Of a DNA stretch of 64,000 bases, positions 34,416 to 45,544 are shown piece after piece. The DNA is taken from contig NC_133116.1 of assembly GCF_022965805.1 (NCBI RefSeq), forward strand, positions 7,460,601 to 7,524,600, written 5' to 3'. Position 1 is the stretch's first letter; each line of letters begins with the position of its first letter. This DNA is from Primulina eburnea (Eukaryota; Streptophyta; Magnoliopsida; Lamiales; Gesneriaceae). The position numbers were made by a program, and so were the translations under genes. Below the pieces are notes generated by a model. That model saw only the letters and a list, made by a program, of their open reading frames with translations. It did no database searches and had not been told where the DNA came from.

Positions 34416-36338
34416 ATGTCTCGTAACTTGGATAGCCCTGTCCAGATTCAGATGGCTGTGGCTATTTTCAAGAATCCGCTTGGAAGTGGGGACTATTATG
34501 GAACCAATAGGACAGGAGGGAAACCGACTGGAAGGAGACGCGTTTTTGTCCAGACTGAGACAGGTTGTGTGTTGGGTATGGAATTGGATCGGAGTGACAG
34601 CGCTCATACCCTAAAGAGGAGATTGCAAGTTGCCATAAATTTTCCTGTTGAGGATAGTTCTTTGACGTTCGGTGACATGGTTCTGAAGAACGATCTCAGT
34701 GCCATTAGGAATGATTCCCCTCTCCTTCTGACTAGGAATATGATCCATCGAAGCTCTTCAACTCCCTGTTTGTCACCCACGGGCAGCGGCATCCCAAACA
34801 GAGATCAGAGTGGACCAATAGAGGTGTTGGGGCACTCAACCCGTTTCGACCCAGCAAAACAACTTGTTAAGAAAATTGTCAAGGCAATTAAGAATGGGGT
34901 TGATCCAACTCCTGTTCATAATGGGCTTGGAGGAGCATATTACTTCAGAGATAGCAGAGGTGAAAGTGTTGCCATTGTGAAGCCCACAGATGAAGAACCA
35001 TATGCACCCAACAATCCCAAGGGGTTTGTTGGAAAATCTCTGGGTCAACCAGGCTTAAAACGCTCTGTGAGGGTTGGGGAAACAGGGTTCAGAGAAGTGG
35101 CTGCTTATCTTCTCGACTCTGACAAATTTGCAAATGTCCCACCTACTGCACTGGTGAAGATCACTCACTCGATCTTCAATGTTAATGATGGTGTGAATGG
35201 AAACAAGTGCCGGAATAAGAACCTTGTCTCCAAGATTGCATCCCTCCAACAGTTCATTCCGCATGATTTTGATGCTAATGACATTGGAACATCAAATTTT
35301 CCTGTTTCTGCTGTGCATCGAATTGGAATTTTAGACATTCGGATTCTTAACACTGATAGGCATGCTGGTAATCTTTTAGTTAGAAAGCTTGATGGTGTTG
35401 GGAGATTTGGTCAAGTGGAACTGATCCCCATTGATCATGGCCTCTGCCTGCCTGAGACTTTGGAAGATCCCTATTTTGAGTGGATTCACTGGCCACAGTC
35501 TTCGATCCCATTTTCAGATGATGAACTTGAGTACATACAAAATCTTGACCCTGTTCGCGATTCAGAGATGCTTCAAAGTGAGCTCCCTATGATTCGAGAA
35601 GCTTGTTTGCGGGTCCTAGTCCTTTGTACTATTTTCCTCAAGGAAGCTGCTGCATATGGGTTGTGTCTCGCTGAGATTGGGGAGATGATGAGTAGGGAGT
35701 TTCGCAGTAGTGAGGAGGAACCGAGTGAACTTGAAGTCATATGCATTGAGGCAAGAAAGCTTACTACTGAAGAGATGTTATCTCCCAATGCTGATACAGA
35801 TTCTGACGAATTTCAGTTTGACATAGATGGTGAAGCTGCTGGAAATAACTTCTCCCCGAAGTTTTCTTCAGAAATCTTCATGTCAGGAAAACCATTTGAT
35901 TTCCGATTTGAAACTGTCAATGGGCGCATTCCGCTCTCTAAACTAGAAGAGAGTATAGAGGAGGGAGAAAATGAAGGAAAAGATGAGGAACTTGAGTTCA
36001 TTAGTACTCCAATCCTAGCAAAGAATCCAAGTATTCCGAAGCTGTCAACTTCCCTGAAAAATATTAGCTTAGGCGAGAAGAATCACAAGTTCCCATTGTT
36101 TCCAGCACCAAAGCTCGATCATGGCTATCTTGGAAGTTCATCATCCAGCCACAGGAGCGTAAACGAGCAGGTCCCTGCAAGTGTTAGCTTCGTGAAGCTA
36201 GCAGATATAGACAACACTGAATGGGAGCTGTTTTTGGAGAAGTTTCAGGAGTTGCTCCATCCCGCGTTTGCCAAACGGAAGTCCATCACCCTTGGTCAGA
36301 AGCAGAGACAAAGGCTCGGAACTTCTTGCCAGTTTTGA
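34416..36338 (+). CDS. PI4KG: Phosphatidylinositol 4-kinase gamma (ubiquitin-like domain kinase)
   Basis: An intact single-exon frame of 640 aa. I chose the ATG at 34416 because the peptide MSRNLDSPVQIQMAVAIF matches the conserved N-terminus of plant PI4K gamma 5/7; the frame upstream has only a TTG and then a stop. Residues about 41-106 form a ubiquitin-like domain. The kinase domain spans about 150-440: ATP-site lysine K189 (VAIVKP), catalytic loop DRHAGN at 314-319, and metal-binding DHG at 340-342. The C-terminal 200 residues are acidic and Ser-rich, ending in a conserved segment (EWELFLEKFQELLHPAFA is close to its form). Arabidopsis PI4K gamma 4 and 7 phosphorylate proteins of the ubiquitin system rather than showing clear lipid kinase activity, so the lipid role is uncertain. 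The length fits the family. A degraded copy of part of this gene lies at 53.3 kb. Confidence 0.95.
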   Translation: MSRNLDSPVQIQMAVAIFKNPLGSGDYYGTNRTGGKPTGRRRVFVQTETGCVLGMELDRSDSAHTLKRRLQVAINFPVEDSSLTFGDMVLKNDLSAIRNDSPLLLTRNMIHRSSSTPCLSPTGSGIPNRDQSGPIEVLGHSTRFDPAKQLVKKIVKAIKNGVDPTPVHNGLGGAYYFRDSRGESVAIVKPTDEEPYAPNNPKGFVGKSLGQPGLKRSVRVGETGFREVAAYLLDSDKFANVPPTALVKITHSIFNVNDGVNGNKCRNKNLVSKIASLQQFIPHDFDANDIGTSNFPVSAVHRIGILDIRILNTDRHAGNLLVRKLDGVGRFGQVELIPIDHGLCLPETLEDPYFEWIHWPQSSIPFSDDELEYIQNLDPVRDSEMLQSELPMIREACLRVLVLCTIFLKEAAAYGLCLAEIGEMMSREFRSSEEEPSELEVICIEARKLTTEEMLSPNADTDSDEFQFDIDGEAAGNNFSPKFSSEIFMSGKPFDFRFETVNGRIPLSKLEESIEEGENEGKDEELEFISTPILAKNPSIPKLSTSLKNISLGEKNHKFPLFPAPKLDHGYLGSSSSSHRSVNEQVPASVSFVKLADIDNTEWELFLEKFQELLHPAFAKRKSITLGQKQRQRLGTSCQF

Positions 36339-36660
36339 GATCAAGATTCAACTTCTACATGAATGTGGATTTCATTTGAAGAAAATAGGCCCACAGGCTT
36401 ATCGCATGAGAACCTAGGATAGATTTGGTTCACGCTTCCTCCCTTGAGCCAGTCTTAGGTAGGAGCAGCAGGTAGCAGTTGTGTAAATATTCTTTGAAGG
36501 TCAGCTAAGTGGCGGCGAGGCTGACTCAAATTTTTTTGTATTTCGTTTTTGTGATTATTCTTTTAGGTTCTAACTTTTCTTGCTCGACTCGTTGTTGTTG
36601 GATGAATAATTTGTTGAATGGAATCTTGCAAATGAAGTATGTCTGGTATTATAAAAATCG
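36339..36660 (+). other. Probable 3' untranslated region of the PI4K gamma gene
   Basis: T-rich sequence follows the stop, with possible polyadenylation words (GGATGAATAATTTG, near 36600). The end is not defined. Confidence 0.35.
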
Positions 36661-36796
36661 AACCCGTGTATAAACTTCTGTGTTTCTCTTAAATATGACC
36701 AGATTTGGTAATACATAAAACAAATATATATTATATAAATGGTAACTTAAATTTTTTTTTTTTGGTCATCGTAACTCAACGACGAAATCGATGCTG

Positions 36797-36858
36797 ACAA
36801 AGTGAAGTGGTAAATATCATCATGTAAACAAAGTGAAGTGGTAAATATCATCATGTAA
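36797..36858. repeat. Perfect 31-bp tandem duplication
   Basis: The unit beginning ACAAAGTGAAGTGG and ending CATCATGTAA occurs twice in direct succession, at 36797-36827 and 36828-36858. Confidence 0.85.
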
Positions 36859-36859
36859 T

Positions 36860-38521
36860 AAAGTTTTGTTCGAGTTTGGAGTAAACGAATCGAATAAAGT
36901 CGAATATTAGTAAAAAATTAAGTTTGAATTCGGCCAGACTTAAGTATATTTGAGTCGAGCTCGATTCGAAATTCAAAATTTTTTATTTTTTGACTTGTAT
37001 TCGCCTCAAAAGAAAGTTCAAGTTCAAATTCAGTTCGAAATCTTCAATTAATTCGCAAAACGACGCCCTCTGGCCTCTCTATATATGAATAAAGCATGGA
37101 AATATATAAAATAAACAACTAAATAGTTTTATTTATTTGATACTTTCAAAATTTAGGTGTAAGTTCTGGGATGTAATAAGGTGCGAAGTTTAAACAAAAA
37201 TACAATATTGCAAGAGGGGCTGATCCTTTTTAAAGTCATCTATGAGGGACTTCATACAAATGTAAGTTCGGGTTCGGATATTTTATGGAAATTGACTCAC
37301 AGATAAAAAATTTTGGACAATGGATTTTAATTATAAAATTAATATACATGTAAGTTTGGTTTCTTGGTGAATAAAACGTTCGCATGTACTCGTCCATGTT
37401 CTCGGGCACATTCGTTACAAAATCTTGGAACTTAATTGAAAAATTGGCTATTTGGGTCATTTTTCATGGGTAATTTAATGCAACTTGTTTGATTACTTGA
37501 GGTTGGGTGTCCCCTTTCATGTGGGCATATTCTTGTGTGGTTGCCATTTAAGATACAAAGTGAAGAAATAGAACAAAAAGATGAAACACTTGTGGGCTTG
37601 GAGTTGGTTCACTTGTTGAAGAATAGAGAACGAAAATGTCTTTATCTACGTCAACACGTGTATCAATATCGTCACATAAAATTACAATATTAATAATATT
37701 TATATCAATATTGTACTGAACATTTCAGTATACTGGATCATATCGAAATGTTACGGTATATTGATATTAACTATACGGTTCAATATATACCGTTTTATAA
37801 GTATACCAAAATTTTCGGTATGTATAATTAGTATATCGATCATATCGAAATATTGCAGACTACCGATATTTACGATATGATATCGCTATATATTGTTTTC
37901 TATAGAAAAAATACCTTATATTTTTATTTAAAAAATTAACTTTATTATTTAAAAATATTATAATTTTTAATGTATATATATCATTTCGTTATTTTAGTTT
38001 ATCCCGAAAATTTTAAATTTCACATTATTACCATAAAAAAAATTCTATATTGATATCATATCATACTGAAAATTTTGATAAATTTAATATAATAACCTCG
38101 ATATATCGAAATTCAATATTTTTTTCACTCCTAACTTGTACTCATCGAAAGGAATATATGCGCAAACCCTATTTTTTGCAATCCTAACTTGTACTCATCA
38201 AAAGCAATATCTGCGCAAACCCCAATGAATTCTAGAAGGCTAGGGTATGGAAGCCATATTGATCGTTATATTTTAGGCTTTATTTTAAAAATAATGAATA
38301 GTAAATATAGACAATATATTGGATCAAGCCGAGCATCGATCTTTCACAGCGATTTTTCTATCACTCCAATTTCATCGCGATCAGAACAAGATACAACTTA
38401 ATTTTATTTAATCTACATACAAAACAGCAATTCATTCTATGCAACACCGAAAGTGCTACTCCCGATGTATTTTATACAAGAAATTTGTGTAAATAATTGA
38501 ATTCAAAACAAACAAATATAG
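36860..38521. other. Interval of decayed repeats, no gene
   Basis: 36880-37060 carries words such as GAGCTCGATTCGAA typical of old DNA-transposon ends. 37690-38110 is an AT-rich block of self-complementary words (CGGTATA, CATATCGAAA, TATCGATAT-like), probably another decayed element. A 53-bp period direct duplication with changes occurs at 38130-38222 (CCTAACTTGTACTCATC twice). Confidence 0.4.
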
Positions 38522-40822
38522 TGTAACGTCCCAAAAATCTAAGGTGCACGTGAACCACATACGTGCAAGTTATCAAATTTTTTATATATTTTAATTGCAT
38601 TAAATGCATGTTTAAGTCACGATTTCATGTTTAGTTGAATATACTACAAGAATGCATAAAACTGTTTTTAAAATTATTCGAAACGCTATCGAGGAACGGA
38701 GACAGGAGACCATAAAGAAAAAATATTATTATTGAATGATTATTTTTAATTATTTAATATATGATATATGTTATATGACATTTTCAAAAATGACAACTTT
38801 TGAAGTGTTTTTACGTGTCAAGTCGTATTTTAAACCGGTAATCGATTTTTGACGAAAATAAGGACTTTTTGGAAGCTCGGGTGATATTTTCGAAAAGAAG
38901 CCTAAAAAAAATATTTTAATTACTATCTAATGGGTCTAATGAGCTTATTATACCTAAATTGTTGGGCCTAAAACTTGTACCATGTATTTTATATCAAAAT
39001 TAAAGCTCAAATCCTTAAACTATAGCACATCCCACGCCCCACTTCACCTAAGAGTCCTAGGGTTTTTCCATCAGCACACACACACACACCACGGTTTTGA
39101 AGGTAATTCACGTGAAGATAGAGGAAAAATTCAGCAAAGTTCTCTTCGCCGACGTTCTTCACATTGCAAATCATTTTTCGTGCGTAAATTACGCAAATGC
39201 ATGCCTTAATCTTCCTTCACTCATCTTTCACACCACATTATATGTTTTGATACGTTATTACATGAAAAACATGATACACTTTGTATATTTTCGTTATTAA
39301 ACTAGGTGATAGCTGCACGTTTTGGGGTTTGCGGGGAAACTAAGGTTCGGTTGGGTCTCCTTGGAGGGTGGGGCTGCTGGCTACTGTTAGGGGATGCCCA
39401 GAGGTCCTAACGGGGCTTATTTAGGGTTCTAGATAGGTCGAGAGAAGGCTGTTTCGAAGGCCAAAGGGCTGGGGCGTGAGGCTAGGCGTGCAAGACATGT
39501 AGCAATCAGGTTCGGGGGCTTTGGCTTCTAGGATTGTTAAGTTTATCCAGCAGCTTTTTATGGGTTCTTTTTAGGTCCTAGCATGGCTGGTTAGGGGCTG
39601 TCACGATGGTTATGGTCTAGGATCGAGTGGAACCATGGTCTATGGGACTAGGGTTTTTGAATTATGTGGAAAAAATTTAGTAGGTGTCCTAGGCTTGGTC
39701 AAAGGTCCTAGTTGGCCTGATTTGGGTTGTATATGGTATAGTTCGGTGTTAACAAGTTATTGTTCAAGTTTGGTTAAGTTCGAGTCGATTCGAATTAAAA
39801 CCGAGACATATGATTAAGCTATTAAAACGAATTGGAAAATTATTCGGGGAACGAAAGTTTACATCTAAGAAATATTTATGGGCATATCTTAAGGTGTTAT
39901 GTTAAGTTTGGATGAATTTGGGTCGTCCTATTAAGGTCTAAGGATAAATTGAGAAAGTTAGGGTTTGAGGGGTAAAACGATCATTTTACACCTGAAAAAT
40001 GTTAGAGGCCCCGGTAGTGTCCTGATTGTTGTAATGAATGTTTAAATATTTATGGAATTTTATGATGAAATTTTAATGCTAAAAGACATGTTGCATGTTT
40101 GGTTTAAAAGAGAAAAAATATAGATATATGCATAAATTTTTATACGTAATAAAAATAATGAAGGGTTGAAGGAGGTGATTTGATTGTGACAAAAATTGAT
40201 ATGATTGGGGCTATCGTGGGGGAAAAGACCCTAGAGAGAATCAGTTTACGGGAGAAGGTCCTAGAGAGAGCCCGACAATCGTATGACCATTGAAAGGATA
40301 TGATGATATGTAAGGCCAATGCTCAGTTGACGGGTAAGAGTATCGTTTATGTCCTCGTCGCTTGGTACCATGGTTTACATAGATGTATCCATTGTCCTAC
40401 AGCTAAAACGAAGTCACAAGTAACGATCTGAATTCAATAAAAAAGAAAATATATTCTTTTATGATGAAAGGAAAAGGGATTTAAAGTTGTGCATATTAAT
40501 GAAAAGCTATTTTTAGTAATGTTTGTGATAGTATATATACTACTTGCTATATATCATGATTAAGATTTGCTAAGTCATTGACTCACTAGGTGTAATCGAT
40601 GCATGTGAGTATGATTTTGATGAAGGAATTGATGGTTGAACTATCTGGACTGATGGTGCACATAATCCGGGAACATTTGCTAGTTTTCCGCATTAGTTAT
40701 GATTTAAGTTTACTTTAAAGATTGTATGATTCTTGATGCTTTTGAGAGATTTTTGAGAGATTAATATATTTATGTTTTATTTTGAAGAATGTTAAATTTA
40801 GGTGTGGTTGACGTTTACGATT
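38522..40822 (+). mobile_element. Ty3/gypsy LTR, probably solo
   Basis: It begins TGTAACGTCCCAAAAATC, a common start of plant gypsy LTRs. The distal part (TTGACTCACTAGGTGT at about 40577, then GGGAACATTTGCTAGTTTTC at about 40668) resembles the last third of such LTRs. A short open frame (39635-39817) is not protein-like. The end near 40822 and the target duplication could not be fixed. Confidence 0.5.
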
Positions 40823-41036
40823 TTATTTTTTGAATTGCATTCTTTTGGATTTTTCAATAATAGGTTGGTTGGTTTATTTTAAATGGTGCAAAAGTATTTT
40901 AAAATATATCTACATATATTTATTTTTGGCCGAAAGCTTAAGAAATAAAGAAAATAATAAAAAAATTTCTATTACATTTTAAAGAAAAACGAGTAGTGAA
41001 CGTTTCAAATAGGATTCATCAGTACTTTTTGTTTTT

Positions 41037-41210
41037 CACAAACACTTTTGAGATAGTCTCGCGAGTCAATTTTGTGAGACATGCCTCTTATTTGCCCATT
41101 AAAAATATTATTTTTTATACCAAAAGTATTACTTATTATTGTAAATATGAGTAAGATTTATCAATCTCACAGATAAAGATTCGTGAGACTGTCTCACAAG
41201 AAACCTATTA
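41037..41210 (+). mobile_element. Degenerate Mutator-like MITE, copy f
   Basis: 174 bp with the family's two ends (GAGATAGTCTCGCGAG and GTGAGACTGTCTCAC) and AT-rich middle. Flanks are TTTGTTTTT (41028-41036) and TTTGTTTTG (41211-41219), 8 of 9 matching. It is older than copies a-e. Confidence 0.75.
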
Positions 41211-41599
41211 TTTGTTTTGAATTTAGATGTTTGCACAAATATTTTATATAATTACATCGCTACTCCCAATATAACATAGACCAAACTCAAAGCAACTCAT
41301 GGCTGATACCTGAACTATTCATCCAGCTAAAGATTTAAAGAGCATAAAACTAATAAAAAATTTGTGTGCTTGTATAATCCTCGTTAGATATAACCGTTTT
41401 TTTTTTTTTTTTTAATTTTAGTGACAGTTTTTATTTCAAGTGTTTTCTTGGGGTATCTGATCATGTTCCAAATTATATTAAATCGTCCTCTTTATAGAAA
41501 TGACAAATGCTTATTTAAATTTTTTCGAAAAAAATTGAATAAAGATCCATTTGATTTATCTTAATGCAAAAGATATTTTATTGAAAATCGTCTAATACA

Positions 41600-41720
41600 G
41601 GAGCTTTGGATTGCATAGCTCAAATGACAATTAGTCATTATAACTGAATTGATGAATTGAGCGAGTACAAATTTGGATCTTAAGTTCGCCTGGTTTAACA
41701 AGTGAATAAAGCATGTACCA
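41600..41720 (+). repeat. Possible tRNA-derived SINE
   Basis: GCATAGCTCAAATG at about 41615 resembles an RNA polymerase III A box (TAGCTCAGTTGG type). CAAATTTGGATCTTAAGTTC, about 55 nt later, resembles a diverged B box. I saw no target duplication or tail, so this is weak. Confidence 0.25.
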
Positions 41721-41879
41721 CTGTAAAAATAAATATTTGAAATTAAAAATATATAAAAAAAGAGAGACAAAAATCATATATCTCAAATATAATTATATTA
41801 CAAAGACGCATGCATTTTAAATATTTTCCTTCATATCATACTTCATAAAACAAAATTGTTATTTTGTTTCTAATGATTT

Positions 41880-43265
41880 TACCTAAGTGCACAAAAACTG
41901 GATCTGGTCAGGATTCGAGCTGATAATTTATCGAGCTAAAACTGAAGTTATCGAGACGCAAACTAAAAGCGCCAATTAATCGCCTAAACTAAACCAGTTC
42001 AACTGATATATCAAAAACAAGTTCAACTGATTGTCCAGTTGATAGGTGATTCAACAGAAGACCTTTAGAAGTCCGACCACCTGATGAAGAGCTCATCTTA
42101 CCAGTTCAACTGAAGCAATGAAATCAGTAAAAATTGACGAGCCAACTGATATCACCAAATCAGTTCAAAACCAATTCAATTGACCAGTTCAGAACATCAG
42201 TTAGGAATTAATCAGTTTGAAGAACCCGACAAGCTTATTCAATGGAATCCAGCTGTGCGCACTGAGGAAAAGTTTTTGTCCAGTCAAAGGGCAATAATAG
42301 ACGTTGCAGCAGTGCTTAAAGCCAAAACGTTCTAAAATGGTTGTCGGAAAGTACATACGTATTTCGAGGAACAGATTCAAATTGCAATTAACATATTTGA
42401 TGAGTCTTGGTGTACGGTCTCATTGCTTCTATAAATACCAGACTAAGATCATCAATATTCAAGTGTGGAAAAATATACAAGTATGTGAAATCAACAGAAA
42501 AAGGCACGTTCAACGTATATCAGCTTACAAGAAGAAATCGACCCAGATTTGAGAGAACATTTCAAAATGTTATCAGCTCAGTTTAGGAGCATTTTTCTCC
42601 CAGTGTGTGAGAACACGAAAAGTGTGCGAGAACACTTTCGTTTTGTATTCATAGATCAGTTCTCACACACACGCACACACAATCACTTACATACACAGAG
42701 AGTTGAGCTTATTAAATAGCTAAGTGAGTCTTGCACAAAGACAATAAACTTGTGTATGTAGTCTTTGACATATAGACGTTAAACAAGTGTTGCCTGGAAG
42801 GTGCTGCCTTCAGTCTAGGCTAGGAGTTCAGTTAGGTAGTGGTGTAAGTCCTAAGCTGAGTGGGTTTCTACAAGGTGTTGTATAAATCAAAGTCTTCTAG
42901 TGGAACCTACCCGAGGTGGTAGAAGGGATGACGTAGGAGCAGTTGAAGTATCCGAACATTTATAAACATATCTTGTGTACTTAACTGTTTAACAGTTGTT
43001 TTCAAACTTATTTGATCAGTTCGAGCTTTTATCAGTTCAGTTCTCACCATGAGTGAACTGATATATGCAAGAACTGATCCCCCTTATATCAGTTAATCAG
43101 TTTATACAAGTTAAAAGTTTTAAACTGATTAGATTTCTTAACAAAGGATTTTTCGAGTATTTTCCGCTCGGTTTATAATTAATCAAACTCGATCTAATTT
43201 ATCGGCATTTACATTCTTAGAATACGAGCTATTGCAGCTCATTGAGAATATTGTGTTTGAAGCAC
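41880..43265 (+). mobile_element. Ty1/copia LTR related to that at 464-2020
   Basis: It shares long blocks with the first LTR: GTGAGTCTTGCACAAAGAC (about 42724), AAGGTGTTGTATAAATCAAA (about 42871), GATGACGTAGGAGCA (about 42927) and the terminal GAGCTATTG(C/T)AGCTCAT. A TATA-like TCTATAAATACC lies near 42428. The CAGTTCAACTGA-type words at 42000-42200 parallel the block at 975-1145. The start has diverged and no target duplication was found. Confidence 0.6.
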
Positions 43266-43329
43266 CCTTGCAGGTGCCCCTTATAACCGAGCCATCACAT
43301 CTTTCCAACTTTTCCATGAAAAATAACTT

Positions 43330-43510
43330 AAAAACTCTCATAAAACCATCTCACGAGTTAAATTTGTGAGATATGTCTCATCTCTGACCTAACAAAAAAA
43401 ATATCATTTTTCATCCCAAAATATTATTTTTCAATCTATACATATGGATCGAGTTGATCCATTTCATGGATATAAATATATGAGATCATTTTACAATATA
43501 CATACCCAAT
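43330..43510 (+). mobile_element. Highly degenerate Mutator-like MITE, copy g
   Basis: Recognisable by CATCTCACGAGTTAAATTTG, then TTTGTGAGATATGTCTCAT, an AT-rich middle with ATATCATTTTT and ATATTATTTTT, and GATCGAGTTGATCCA. The ends and duplication are lost. Confidence 0.5.
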
Positions 43511-43782
43511 AAAAATAGAGACATCACACGTTAATACATAAAATATAAAAATTCTCCCCGATAATTACAATCCATTAAAAATTTATTTTGAAGACATCTT
43601 ATCACAACTCTATCCAAAATAAGATACATTAATAAATGTTTATCAACAATTACATAAAAGTCATGTTGGTATAATTCATGTAAATTACTTAGACCTGGGA
43701 CTGTACGTACCATGATCACAAAACATTGATGGTCAGTATTATATATAACCTAAGATCATCTGTTCGAGAACAAGATGTTGTA

Positions 43783-44622
43783 TCATACATGTTTCCATGG
43801 TCTTTCGGCGACATCTACACATTCCTTGTGTCTAAAACAGTACACCAGATGATCGACGGTCATCCCCGCTGCTTGCATTAAAGAGTACACGATAACGAGA
43901 CCAACCAACCGGAACCCATGCCTCATCAAATCCTTGCTCATAGTCTCTGCCTTCGGGCTCCTCAATGGCACATTTCTTGAATGTCTGAATTTGTTGATCA
44001 TTGGTTTGTAGTTCATTTGATCCCACAAGTAGCTACTAAATGATCCATATTCCCTAACAATCTTCAAATAAAGAAAATTCAAGTGAATTGAGGGAATAAA
44101 ATGTTTGAATATAATATCTCAATCTCACGTTGATTAGTGAACATTATCGTAATCGATCAATATAATATTATAATGAACTCCTATAAAAACTTGAGAGCCG
44201 ATACACGTGACAAATTAAAAATGAAATTTCTTACCTTATTAATGCATCTTGCGTTTTCCACAATGCACCTCACCCTGCTTTCTTGTATAGTTATTCTTTG
44301 TTGGAATATGTGCCCATAATCTCATTTTCACCCATTTTGCTCACATTTTGTGCATCAAATCCTCGAAAAGCTTCCCTGATCATTAATATAATCAAATACC
44401 CATAAAAAAAATTAATCCTTAATTGTGAAATTAAGTCATAATTGGGAAAAAAAAGTTAATCCTCAAACCTGAGAATTATTCTCTTTTTCAAGATTTCAGT
44501 CCAATTAAAATCCATTAGCAGTCCATACATTGCCAGCAGCTCGAACAACTGACTGCTTATTACGTTTCAAATATTTTTTAAGCTTTATTAATCAGCATAT
44601 TAATTTAAATTAATATTAATTA

Positions 44623-44664
<42 letters not shown>

Positions 44665-44723
44665 ATTTATGCAAATGTTGTAAGGTATGGCTTACTTGTC
44701 ATCATAGACTGAAACTCCCCAGA
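43783..44723 (-). pseudogene. 3-methyladenine DNA glycosylase I (TAG family), 5'-truncated and frameshifted
   Basis: Four exon remnants on the minus strand match plant DNA-3-methyladenine glycosylase, a base-excision repair enzyme. They are 44723-44696 (WGVSVYDD), 44552-44469 (QLFELLAMYGLLMDFNWTEI), 44375-44235 (EAFRGFDAQNVSKM ... RVRCIVENARCINK) and 44061-43783 (IVREYGSFSSYLW ... ERPWKHV, then stop). Introns keep GT-AG borders and phases match. Exon 3 is 141 nt where 142 is needed; the missing base near 44289-44293 creates a TAA at 44291-44293. Upstream of WGVSV the homology stops in (ATT)n-like DNA, so the first Zn-ligand Cys/His region and start are absent. The C-terminal HLVYC zinc motif remains. 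It is probably non-functional. Confidence 0.85.
44624..44663. repeat. (ATT)n microsatellite
   Basis: About 13 ATT units in the first intron of the glycosylase pseudogene. Confidence 0.9.
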
Positions 44724-44729
44724 ATTAAT

Positions 44730-45544
44730 TATTATTATTATTTAAATATTTAATTTTTATCATGTGTGACAAGAGATATCACAATTATAGACATCAGAGC
44801 GGAATTACGATGACCATTCATATTCGATATTTTTTCCGACGACATCACCGACGGACTAATTTTCCAGACTTTAGTTGAAGTGTGTTGATCTCATTGAAGT
44901 TCAACTGGGTCCGAGTATTTAACTTAAGCCCCACACATTGGAAATTAACGAGGCACACACATTTTCTACAAAGATTAGGATATATCATCTGCCATTTAAT
45001 TTTCTAAAATAATTAAAGCCGCTCACTTAAGTCTTTAATTTGTCAATAAATTTTAAAGATGGGAAAATTTGTGGTTGGAAATAATATTGCCAATTTATGG
45101 AATATAATCTTGTGATCATGCATTAAATTATAATGGAGGTGATTAAATATACCTGAAGAATACTGTGTGCAAGATGTACCAAAAGGTGGTCAATATCGTA
45201 TTTAATTGATGCAATATTATAATTTAATGAGTTTGGGATGTTGTATTGCAGTATCGAGTACTTGTCATTTTATCAAAAACTATAACGGATGATAATGATG
45301 CTACAACTCAAATTATTTAAACCGCACAACAGTTCAAGCTCTACGGTTCGATAGTTCTCACGTATTATAAAACTTAGATACATAACATGACCAAAATAAA
45401 TCATAAGAAGTTTGAAATTGTGTTTTAGACCTCGATCAAGCCATAATATTCATATTCGAACAATTATATAAAAAAAAAATAGCCACTTTTTGTAGAGGAA
45501 TGACAAATTTATTGTCACATTATCAAACACACGTATGATTATGA
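44730..45544. other. Intergenic interval, no gene
   Basis: Lies between the truncated glycosylase and the 3' end of the UGT gene. I searched the minus strand here for the missing N-terminal glycosylase exons and saw none. Confidence 0.4.
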
